A stretch of 64,000 nucleotides of DNA from assembly GCA_029204225.1 (NCBI GenBank), contig CM055100.1:50145083-50209082 (forward strand). Reading direction: 5' to 3'. This document shows, piece after piece, positions 48,701-60,700 of the stretch. Both the position numbers and the translations under genes were made by a program. The DNA comes from Diphasiastrum complanatum (Eukaryota > Streptophyta > Lycopodiopsida > Lycopodiales > Lycopodiaceae). The number at the start of each line of letters is the position of its first letter. Positions within the stretch are counted from its first letter, which is position 1. The notes under the pieces are model-generated. The model had not been told where the DNA came from and searched no databases. It saw only the letters and a program-made list of their open reading frames with translations.

Positions 48701-51700
48701 TATGGCCTGAATAAATTGTTCATCATCTTTGGAAAGTTGCCGGTGCATTGATTAGACCAAAAGGCAACACCAAAAATTCGTAGTGTCCAAAGCGAGTTCG
48801 AAAACCCGCTTTTGGTATATCTTCTACCCTAACATCTGATGGTATCCCGACCTTAGATCCATCTTGGTAAAGTACTTAGCACCACCAAGATAATCTATTA
48901 GGTCATCCATCCGCGGTAGTGGATATCTATGCTTGACAGTTACCTTGTTCAATTTCTTATAATCTACGTAAAACCTTATAGTCCCATCCTTCGGCCACCA
49001 GAACCACTGGTGATGCCCAAGGAGACTTAGTAGGTTGTACCCACCCCTTCTTCGAGGTAATCATGTAATTGCCTATTTACCTCAGCCTAATCCGATGCAC
49101 TCATCCGATAAGGACGCTGTGCGATTGGAATTGAACCAGGTATAAATTCAATTTTATGATCAACTGTCCTTTCGGGTGGTAAACCTACTGCCACCCTGAT
49201 GTTTTTTGAAGTTTTTCTTGGTTTTCTTAGGATTGTTGGAATTAGGATGTGTTTCATTAACAGCCTCCCTATCCTTCCTCTTGAATTTAAAACCTTTCTT
49301 TGGCTCATTAGGCTGGTGACCCCTAGATGGCTTAGGTGTGTCATCAAAATACTCTGCAGCCCTAATAGCATCCTCTAGGGTTTTTGGATGGTTCCTACGA
49401 ACATCCACTTGGTAATCTTTTGGTAACCCATCAATAAACATTAACGTTTGTAACTTTGGTGGAATGTCACTATAAAGTGGATTCAGGTACTCATGAAAAT
49501 CTTGAATAAATTGTTTCAAACCTTTATTCATTGTTAAATGACTCAACTTTTGAAAGTGTTCATAGTCATCTAATAGTGGTAGGAAGCATTTCCTTAAAAC
49601 TATGCAAAAATCATCCCATGTACAAGGTTGATTGCCTTTTGCAACTAGGTCATCCCGCCATACTAAGGCTCTTCCTTCAAGGAACATAGTTACAGTGGAC
49701 AACTTTTCACATTTAGGGAATTGATTCCTGCCAAAGTATTTGTTCCATACATTAAGCCATGAACTTAGCACTTGCATCTTAAACTATTTTACGGGAGGTG
49801 AAACTACATGCTTCTTCTGGTTGGCCTTTGATTAGTTTCAAGAAGCTGTTTATTAGTGACTTGAATTTGTTGGTATAAAAGTTTAAGAGCTTGTGTCACA
49901 TTAGATGGATTTGATAGATCAAATGATGGGTTTTCGTTTGATCCATTGAAGTTGCTTGTGTGTTTTCCTATTATGCAAATACAACAACAAGTAATTCCAA
50001 TTAGAATGATAAAAATGCTTCAATTCTTACATAATCCAATGCAAATAAAAGCATTTACTTCTACTCATTCAATACTTATTGCTTGTAACCTCAATCCAAG
50101 CCTACGTTTTGCAAGCTCAATCCAAGCTTAAGAGAAAACTACACCAAGCAATCTTGTACTTTTGCCTCAATCCAAAGCAAAAATCAAAACAAATTTTTAT
50201 GTAAACTTCAATTAACTACTTCAAGCTAATGTTTACATAAAGTTCACATTCCAATTCCATTTCCATTTGTCATTTCAAATTCAAGACAAATTTTCACATT
50301 TCTCACTTTTCTAGTTCTTCAAATCCATGAAACTAGTGACTAGAAATGAAAAACTAATGAAGTTCTATGAAAACTTCACTTTTCAGATCTGTTTTAATCT
50401 AGAGCATGATCAAGCTCTCATGTGATGGTAGGCACATGAACCAAAGAAAACACCAAGAAAGCTCTCAAAGAGAAGCTTCAAGAACACATATAAAATTAGA
50501 CATGTATAGAATAGCCTCCAAATTAGCACGACGTCCTCTATTTATAGGGGCCCTTTGTGTCTCCAATTTAAATGTGGGGCCTTATAAGCTTAATTTGGGC
50601 CTTCCAACCATTATTACAACTCTCGCCATTTACAAATATAGCATGATTGTTTAAGCCACTTTATTTACTAACGTACTGAGCTAATCCCATTTCAATTCAG
50701 CTCCATGGCTATATTTAGCAGCACATTTAGTAGTCTTCTTCCCTAGTATCTTTCTTAATTGGATAGGCTATCCAACTCTTGATGCATCTAGAGCTAGAGC
50801 CTTGCACATTGCTCTATAATGAGGAATTATGATTTCATTTTGTAGCTCCAATGCATTTGATAGAGCAATGAATTTCTCATTTGAAGCAGCAATATACGCG
50901 TTCTCTTTTGGTCCTAGCCTCCTCAATGATTGATTTTGGAGTGGGGAGGGAAGGACTTAGCCATCATTAAGAAATGATAGTACTTTTCCAAGTACTTGTT
51001 CTTAAAACAAACCATTTGATGGCTATAATAAACGAACGGCTGGCTGCTCAATGAAAAGTTTATAAACTTTGTAAACTTTAACTATTAAACTTCTTTGTAC
51101 TTTGATGAGTACATGTTAAAACTATTAAAATATAGTTTGCAAAGTTGTGTTTCAAAGTTTTAAAAGAAAACTTTGTAAATTTCCTAACTTTTAAAATAAA
51201 CTTAACTTTTGAGTTACTAAGTTGATTTCTAAGGTTGAAACGTTTATTTTGCAAGCTTGAAAACTTAAAAGAGCTATTCTGAACTGAAACAAATTTTAAG
51301 AGAGGGAGAATAAAAGAAGGGAAGTACACAAGCCTGTACTTGCAGGCTGTACTTGTTGCAAGTACAGACTTGTGTGGGTCTTCTTTTCCTCTCTTTTGCC
51401 TTAACATCCTCCTTGTTGATGCTCCACCTACATACGGAGAAAAAATTTGCAAATCCACCATCTTCTTCACCTTTTGGGAGGAAAAGTGAAATTTTTTCCT
51501 ACACCTCCTCTAGAACGTGCAATTGTACTTGCACCTCCTCCTAAGCCTAAGGACAAGCCTTAGAGGAGTTCTAGGTGTTTCTTTGGACCATAAGGCCAAG
51601 AGGTTAAGGTGGTGACCCAAAAGGTGGGTGGGGATGTCAACCAAGTGACCCTTGGGTGAGGTGGCATAGGGAGGGTGGTGGACATGTGTTATGAGGGTAG

Positions 51701-54700
51701 GTGGACCCCATAAGGGTATGCCACTTGTTTTTGGGGCCCATGTGCTTGCTAGGTGGCATCCATAAGGCCTGCCACCCAGCAAGGCCATTTAGGAAAGAAA
51801 AGGAGGGAGATGGGGGGTAAAGGCTCCATCCTCACCATTGAGGAGCTTAATTGTGGCCTAGTTTCCTTGCGTAGTTGTCTCAAGCTCTCTAAGCCATTTT
51901 GTTGAGAAGCCCTTGCTGTTTTTCCTTTGTCTCCTTTCTTAGCACATCATGGATCCTGCTATGCCCTTGGGTGAAGGACCGTCTTCATCACCTCCTCCTA
52001 ATGTAGATACTAATCAGCTTGTTCAGGCCTTGAACTTGCTGCAAAATCAAGTCCTAGACATGCAAGCCAAGCATGCAGCGACCGAGCAAGAGTGGCGTTC
52101 CTCAATGCACTCGCGATCCGCTGGTGTTCAATCCAGAATTCTTTTCGGGCGAAAAGGAGGACCGGCTTCCCGATGTGGTATTGTCATGGCTCGATCGGTG
52201 GAATGGTCATTTTTCCACGCAATGCGCCTGATAGTACATGATCGCTTCTGCTCATGTTTTTACACGGTAAGGCATTCACATGGTGGCAGGATCTGAAGGA
52301 GAGGGTTGGTGCCCCTTCTACACGGGATGCCTTTCAAGAAGCCTTTAAAAGAGGCTTGATGTACTAAATGATCAACAATAATGATGAATCTTACCTATCT
52401 TTGCCATATTTGGTGAAAGTATCTTTAGCTTGTCAAGTTTCTAGATTTTTAACTACTTCCTTGCTTTACCATGTAAATGTGATGTTTACGAATGGATTAC
52501 ATGTTTGGAAGCACCTCTTTTGCTTAAGGGACAAAATCTGCACCATCCTACAAACAAACCCAAAATGTACATCAAATAGGAACAGAAACAACTTGCATCA
52601 TATTACTGAAAAAACTTGAATAAAAGGAGCTATTGGAGGGCCTATGCTATGTTGTCCAATAAACCTTCTCGCTTAATGGCACTACAATCCATTTGGACCA
52701 AAGGCCAATGAGCACCCGCCACATGCAAGTGTTCATAGGACAAAACATGTTCAGGTTTGATCCATAAATTATATCGTATGGGAAGGAGGACGCAGCTCAC
52801 GAGAAAGGCTTCATATCTTGCCTGCACATGCACTCAAGCAATCTATGGAAATATCAAATCTATATCGATGATGAAAAATGGCCTTTTTGCTTATGGGATA
52901 TATGTCAGCCTTTGCCACTCCATTTCCTAAATGCTCCAACCACATTGGAATTACTGATTCATTAGGTTGGAAATGCTCTCACATGAGAGCAGTGTCATTT
53001 AGATACAACGGTCCAAGACCTTGTAGATGAACACGAGCTATTGGAGGGCCTATTGTATGAGGTCCAAGGCCTCATACATGGGTCCCTTAGTGCTACTCTC
53101 ACAATCCACCAAGCAATGGACCTGTATCAATGCGATAGACTAATATAACTACTACTCCACATGTTGCCAAAACACATCTCTAAATATGTGGTACCAAAGT
53201 CGGTAGTTATTGCTCTCCCTGCTCTAATCCCAAAACCGGAACGAATGGCTAGCAACCATCTCCAAAAGTTGCAAATTGCAAACACTAGTAGGTGATAAGT
53301 AAAGGGATGCCTATGATAAACGAGCTGAGTTTTACTCAGATTCGTAATGAGTTACTCAAGTTCTTGAGAGAGAAGTGCCAGTATGATGCATTTTTCTCTA
53401 CTATCTGAAACTCAGTCCAGAGCAGACTGTTACAGATTCCAGAACCAGTTCCCGGGGCTGGTGCCAGTTCATCCAAGAATACGGCAGCTTCCGTTGAGGA
53501 GGATGATGAGTCCGAGTATACGTCAGATGATGTTGAGGATTCTGATCCTGTATTACCCAAGTAAACCCTAGGGGTTGAGGGTCAATTGACTCAAGGATTC
53601 AAATGGAAACAGTATTCCATTCAGGATGAGTACTTGCTCTATAGAGATAGAGTATGTGTCCCCAATTCAGAGGATTATAGGCAGCAGGTCCTATATGAGT
53701 GTCATGACAATCCTAGTGCGGGGCACCCAGGCATTCAAAAGACCTATGAGCTTCTTCATGGGCAATTTTTCTGGCCCAGTATGAAAAAGGATGTCTTGCA
53801 ATATGTAACCAGTTGCCAGAAATGTCAAGTAAATAAAGCAGAGCGTTTAAAGTCAGGAGGATTGTTACAGCCCTTAGATATACCAGCTGGTAAATGGGAG
53901 AGTATCTCCATGGATTTTATAGTAGGCCTGCCTAAAACCCAAAAGGATAATGACGCGACCAAAATGGCTCATTTTATTCCGACCAAGACAGTCGTTAAAG
54001 CTCCAGAGTTAGTGAGGTCGTTTGTAGATGGGTTATTTAAATTGTACGCTCTACCTTCCGGCATAGTCAGCGACTGGGATAGTAAGTTTAATGGAAATTT
54101 TTGGAGGGCAGTATTTCCATACTAAACTTAATATGAGTACCACCGACCATCCACAGACGGACGGTCAAACAGAGAGACTAAATCAGGTGCTGGAGGATAT
54201 GCTTCGCGCATACATCAGCAAGAAGTAGACCAATTGTGAGGAGTATCTCTCGATATTAGAGTTTGCTTATAACATTACCAAACATTCAGCTACGGGACAC
54301 AACCCATTTATGCTGATGTACGGTTTTCAGCCACGCTCACCCACAGCTGTAGGGTTTAAACAAGAAAAAGTTGAAGCAGCCAGAAACTTTTAGAGGACCT
54401 AAACCAAATGATAGAACATGCTAAGCGTAGCATTAGGCAGTCCCAGGATTGAGCCAGGCATTATGCAGATCCACACAAACGGGATGTGCAGTTCTCCACT
54501 GATGAGAAAGTCTACTTGAGAGTCCCAGTTGACTCTAAAACCCTCAAATCAAGAGTGTGTGCTAAGTTGTCTCCTAGGTATTGTGGTCCCTTTACCATTA
54601 GTAGGAGACTAGGCGAGGTCACCTACGAACTAGAACTCCCACACAGTAGTAAGGTTTTTCCAGTCATTCATGTCAATCAGTTACGAAAAGCCTTAGCCAG

Positions 54701-57700
54701 ATAGAAAATCTGGTAGGGGACAGTGTTCTAGTTCTCCCATTGGATTTTCAGCAACCTCCACATGAACCAGAGGAGATTCTTGACAGTAGAGAGACGCAGA
54801 CTCGTCATACTCTATACAAAGAATACCTGGTCAAGTGGAATGATCAGCCTGTTGAGAATGCCACTTGGGAAAGAGACAGCGTCCTTCGCAAGATTTTTCC
54901 AGACTTTGTCTTAGAGGACCAAGACAGTTCTTAAGGGGGAGAGAGTGTTATGAGCACGTAACCAGTGCCGAACCCTAGAGAACACAGGAGGTCAGATACC
55001 ACAGTCAGGGTCGTGTCCAGCATACACGACCAACAAGGCAAGACAGTGTGAGTAGTGTGCCCCGGCACGGTCCATAGCCATGGCGGGCCTAACACAGCCT
55101 AGGGACCCTGTCAGCAGGATAGGGCCCCACGTTGGGTCCCGACGTGCAGTCGGCCACAACAGAGCCACGTGGCCGACACTTGGCAGTATGCATGCTACTA
55201 GGCCTCACACTGGGCTAGGAGGGGCTTGCTCCATATTAGGGAGTAGGCAAGGCTGGGAGGATCAGTTAGTGTTTGCCCTACTGTTTTGTTAGGATCTCTT
55301 ACACTTACACTACTAAGGGCATTTGCTAGTGTATTGAATTTCCCCCGTCTTTAGACATATCAAACTCTTGCATCAACTCTGCCCAACGAGCTTTCCGACC
55401 TCTAAGCTCAAGTTGATTGCAAAGGTATCTGAGACTTTTCATGGTCTCTCAGGACCTCGAAGTTGGCACCATATAAATAATGCCTCCAAGTCTTAAGGGC
55501 ATGAACTATAAAAAAGAGTTCCTTTTCATAGGCACTGTACCTAGTCTGAGCTGGCTCGAGTTTTTTACTTTCGAACGCAACTGGTCGTCGAGGATGTCAT
55601 CTAAAAATACGATTACAAACTTACCCAAGTATGGTTTGAGGACACTGTTCATCAAGGTCATCAAGGTAGCTGGAGCATTTGTGAGCCCAAATGGCATCAC
55701 CTTAAACTCATAATGACCATGACGATTCCTAAAAGCTGTTTTTGGGACATCTTCCGACTTTATACAGACTTGATGATATCCCGATCTAAGGTCAATTTTA
55801 CTAAAAAACATAGCCCCGTCGAGTTGATCAAACAACCCGTCTGCCCGAGGCATTGGGTATTTATTCTTAATTGTAACTTTATTGAGGGCTCTGTAATCTA
55901 CGCAAAGACGCATAGATCCCTCTTTCTTTATCACCAAAAGGACTGGTGAGGCCCATGGTGAACTACTGGTCTGAATTTGGCCTTTCCCAAGATAATCTGT
56001 TAGCTGCCTAGTTATTTCTTCATCCTCTGTTCGGTTGACCCAATACGAAGGTTTAGAAACAGGTGTTGTACCTGGTACTAGGTTAATTACATGTTCTACC
56101 TCTCTGCTAGGTGGTAAACCATGTGGCAAATCTTCAGGAAAAACATCTTTATATTTAGACAATAAAGTTTCTAATTTACTGATTTTCTGCTGTAAAGAAC
56201 TGGAAATAGAAACTTCAAGAATAAACTAAAAGTCACATAGGAATACCTGATGGTCGTCGTCTCCGATTAGCTGACAGAGCTCTGAACTACAGACCATAGG
56301 GCTGTTGGGAACACCATGCTCCCCATGCAACTGGATCTCTCGGCCTTTATGCTGACAGCTGAGGGTGTTCTCCTGATAATTTTTGAGGAGGGAAGGTCCT
56401 AGGCTGTAGAGCAAATCTCTCCCGAGAACAATGTCTGTGCGATTAGGTGCATTATCTGAAAGTTTAGTTCATCTTGGTACCCCTGAATACCAAGATTTAG
56501 ATTAGTTACCATAGTTTTCCAAGTTTTCTTATCTTCACCCTTAGCTAATGAAACTATGTACCTATGCTGGCTAGGTACTTCTGGAATGATGAAATCATGG
56601 GTCGCCCCATCATCAACTATAACTCTGACTGACTGGTCATCAACTTTCCCATGCATACGTACTAGGTCATGCGGCCCAAAGCTGAAGGGTCTCGCTAGCA
56701 TTGCAGAGGTCAGCTGGCAACAGTGTTCATGATCTTCATGATACACTTTGATCTCGGAAGCTGCAGAGTCACTGGGGAAACTTACGGTCTGAACAAGATG
56801 AACTTGTTTCTTATTTCACTAATTTGAAGCCTAAAAGGATCCCAAACTTGGGATTTTTTCCCTTTACCCTGGTCGCTGGTCTGTCCCCTGATCTGACGGC
56901 AAAAACTAATGCTGATATTTCTAAAAAAACAAGGGCAAATTTACAGTTTGGCTCCTCCCTGTCCAGCGCTGGATCTGCAGTAGAAAGCTGCTCCAAATCT
57001 TGCTTAATTTGTCCCTAATTTCCACTCAAAGATCAAGGAAGGAGGCTGCTCTGACAGCGCTGGGTCTGCTACAAACTTCCTGACCTGAAAACGCTCCAAA
57101 ATCCGGAATTTCCACTCCAAAATCGAAGCTCAAACCCAGATTTGCAGCGCTGGACCTGTCCTAGAAATCTGATCCAAAATTTACTTTAAAAAAAGTAATC
57201 CTACGAAGGTTTCCACCAATAGATAGCTGGTTCTCCAGCGCTGACCCTACTCTATCTATCTCTAAAAATTAGCAAGAGTTGCTATACACTCTGATGGATT
57301 TCTCCCCTACTGAAACTGAGCTCCCCAAGAAGGAGATGGCTCTGATACCAGTGTAAGATCCTAACACCACAGTAGGGCAAAACACTAACTGATCCTCCCA
57401 GCCTTGCCTACTCCCTGATATGGAGCAAGCCCCTCCTAGCCCAGTGTGAGGCCTGGTAGCATGCATACTGCCAAGCGTCGGCCACGTGGCTCTGTCGTGG
57501 CCGACTGCACGTCGGGACCCAACATGGGGCCCTATCCTGCTGACAGGGTCCCTAGGTTGTGTTAAGCCCGCCATGGCTATGGACCGTGTCGGGGCACACT
57601 ACTCACACTGTCTTGCCCTATTGGTCGTGTACGCTGGACAGGACCCTGATTGTGGTATCTGACCTCCTGTGTTCTCTAGGTTTCGGCACTAGTTACGTGC

Positions 57701-60700
57701 TCGTAACAGTGATATGGCGAGGCACAACCCACAATAGGTGAGTAGGTGACCACCAATAGCAGGCACGACTCACATCCCAATTTGGGCATTGGGTGTGTCA
57801 CTATAGGTGATTTGCCGCACACTACTAATCATGCAACAAAAAGCGTAGATCCAACATGCAACTGGCCAAGTCAACTCATAGGCACCAATAGGCAATGACT
57901 AGGGTTAGCCGACTAGCGGCTGGAGGGTAAGATGGAGAATGGTGGCAGGTTTGTCCTAGCCATTACACCTATCATGCGTGTCAAGGCTTGTTTGGCCAAC
58001 CTACATGCATTAGCTACCCATGCATGGATGCCACATGCCCTAGGATAGGCATAGCAGGTAACTACCATAAGATATCTATTTGTGAAATTAGAATATATCC
58101 AATGTCATAAATTTCTATAGAGAAGTCAGTGATGTCATAAGGTAAAGCTTAGAAACAATATACGAACAACTCAAAAAGTCAAAGAAACTAAGTCAAAACA
58201 ATAATATAAAATTCAATAAACAAAAAATCTTAGCCAAACAACATTGCTTATGTCTCATCAATACCCAAGCATAAGTTGCTAACTGGGTTTCAAAAGAATC
58301 TGTATTCTCTTGGGTAGATCCAGTGTTCACTAAGAAGCACAAGACAACCAGTAAGAAGAAAGAAAAAATATAAATAATTCAAATAATGAATTTAGGAGTT
58401 TAGGAGATTCATTCTTTCACCAGCTAGTTGGTTTCTTGAGGAGCTTGGAGAGGTAAGCACCTCAAGGCTGGCATCATGCGCGTGTACTCACCGGGTCACC
58501 TGCAATGACACATCCAATGACCTATAACATTGTTGGGTTCCTAGATTCGGTGTGAGTTATGCCCGCTACTGGTGGTAACTTAACCACCTGTCGTGGGTTG
58601 TGCCTCGCCAGTGGCAATCACCTAACCCACTTGGTCACTTTTCGAGGTACGTTAGGGTCATGACTGGGGCCTAACACATACCACCCTACAAGTCATAAAC
58701 AGCATATCAAGACATGTTTCCCATGCAACAAGAGATGGGGATGGAAACAATAGATCTCCAATCCATGCTATATTGGAGCATCCATACGTGATCTATTCAT
58801 GCTTAGGAAACTTGAATTAATTTGTCGAAATCCTAAGATGTGCAATGCTCCATGCCCCTATGGGAGGTTTCTCCAAGCCACTAGTGACCACTTGCAATGA
58901 CTCTCTAAAAATGCTTGTGTCTGCATTGTCAAATGGAATGTTAAGGTCTTAGAACATCACTAAGAAGGTGATGATGGATCCTTGAACTGGGTTTTCTGGT
59001 ACGTATGTGTCAATGTCTAGGGCTTGAATCTCACATGCCTCCCTTGATCCGCATGCAGTGATGCCAAGCATGCATCCATCAAGCTTTGTGAGCCAAAACA
59101 AGCATGCACCTTGTAAGGTTGTCAAATATTGTTGCTTGCAACTCTTGAACTCCCATGTATGAATTAGCCTCCATCCACCTCAAAGCATATACAAAACCCA
59201 CAAAGATCATAGGTATTGCATAGCAATAACAACCCCCCTAAACTCCCACAAGTTCATTAAAAATACCATTCTTGAAACAAGGATTATGTCAAATGCTAAT
59301 GGAGATACATGCACTATAAAAGCAAGGTGAATACAAACAACTAGAACTAGACATGATGCAAAAGAACTGCATCCAAACAAGCATTGTGATCGAAACAAAG
59401 TGCATGACATATATGTCATGCAAAGAACACAACAGTAAAAAGGATGCAAATGGGTGTGCATAGCTTAATCAACAAACAAACCAAGAACCATGTAGAAAAG
59501 AGGCTGAAAACTAGAAATCTGAAGCAAATATACATAGCAACCCCACGAGCTCAATCCAAAGGAAGCCACAAAGAAAGATTTCTATTTGCTAGAAAAAAAA
59601 AATTATGTTGAATCATGCGAAAGAAAACTATATCAAGATGAGCATGGTGAGATGAAATGGTAGTATTCAAGATAGATTGAACATATTATTCCACAAAGCC
59701 TGATAGTTTGTTGTTATACTTCGATTTCATTACTATCGTATCCTCTTTCCTTCTTCCAACATGGTATCAGAGTTGTACATGGTATCAGAGCTATATCTGG
59801 TATCAGATCTTCTTTGCTCGTAATATTCATATATATGGTAGCAAATTCCTGTATCTGATAATTGATTTCCAATCATAGTGTCGCACGGCATGCGATAGGT
59901 GGTAGTTGCTGCTGACACCCACCTTACATGTTGCATGCATGGGCTACTGATGCATGCGGGGTCCCAACCCCTCACTGAAGGACTGCATGGCCCCCTACTG
60001 TCATGCATGTGTCTGCATGCGTCCGACATGTGTCTGCATGTGTCTGGCCCTCATACCTACTGTATGGTATGCATGCATGCCTCTGACTCACACTGTCGTC
60101 TGCCTCCGATGGCTAGCTGCACCTAGAAGTACTGTTGGGTCGGTACTGTTACGTACTCGTAACAGTGTGTATTTACTGTCAACTCTAGACCTAAAACAAT
60201 AGATATGGACTCAACTTATGATGGTGACAATCATACAATTAACTCAAAGTGCTTGGATTGAGGCTCTTGTGAGCCACTCCATTTTGCCTAGTGGTTTAAA
60301 ACAATCCTATATTTAAGCACATTGTACACATTTAGGAGCCACTTCAAAAACATGAAGATGAAAGCAAACTTGAAGGGGGAAGGTTTCAAAATCTCAAAAA
60401 AGTGAAACGCTTGCAAGGATCTTTGATCTTTCAGTGACAAAATTCACCAAGACTGATGTATTGATCACCTCTTTGACCCACGACAAGTTTGGAATATCCT
60501 CAATGAAAAGGTTAAAACATTATAAGACTCATGGGGTCCAAATTATATGTGGGTATGCATCATTCACCATTGTCCTCATAGAAATTAAATTTGAGGCATT
60601 TCCCATAATCACCTACACACATTGCTTGGCCTTGCATTCTCCATGGCAGGCTTGATGTGCTAAAAGATACGCTCATCGATCACAACACAAAGACTCAAAT

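Larger units (their letters stand above)
53297..57708. mobile_element. Ty3/gypsy chromovirus with inverted integrase/3' LTR half
   Basis: Plus strand 53297-55313: integrase, GPY/F, chromodomain, polypurine tract and LTR. Minus strand 57708-55314: LTR, primer site, leader, protease, RT and RNase H. The two LTRs are near-identical but face opposite ways. Re-inverting the left half gives one element in standard order. The LTR terminus is joined directly to the RNase H end at 55313/55314. GTGAT borders the right LTR (57709-57713) and the left break (53292-53296). Confidence 0.8.

Noticed and set aside
59709-59761. A 53-bp LTR bounded by TGTTG and CAACA before the triple primer sites
   Set aside because: Far below known LTR sizes; the TGTTG is more likely coincidence, and the true LTR start lies further left.
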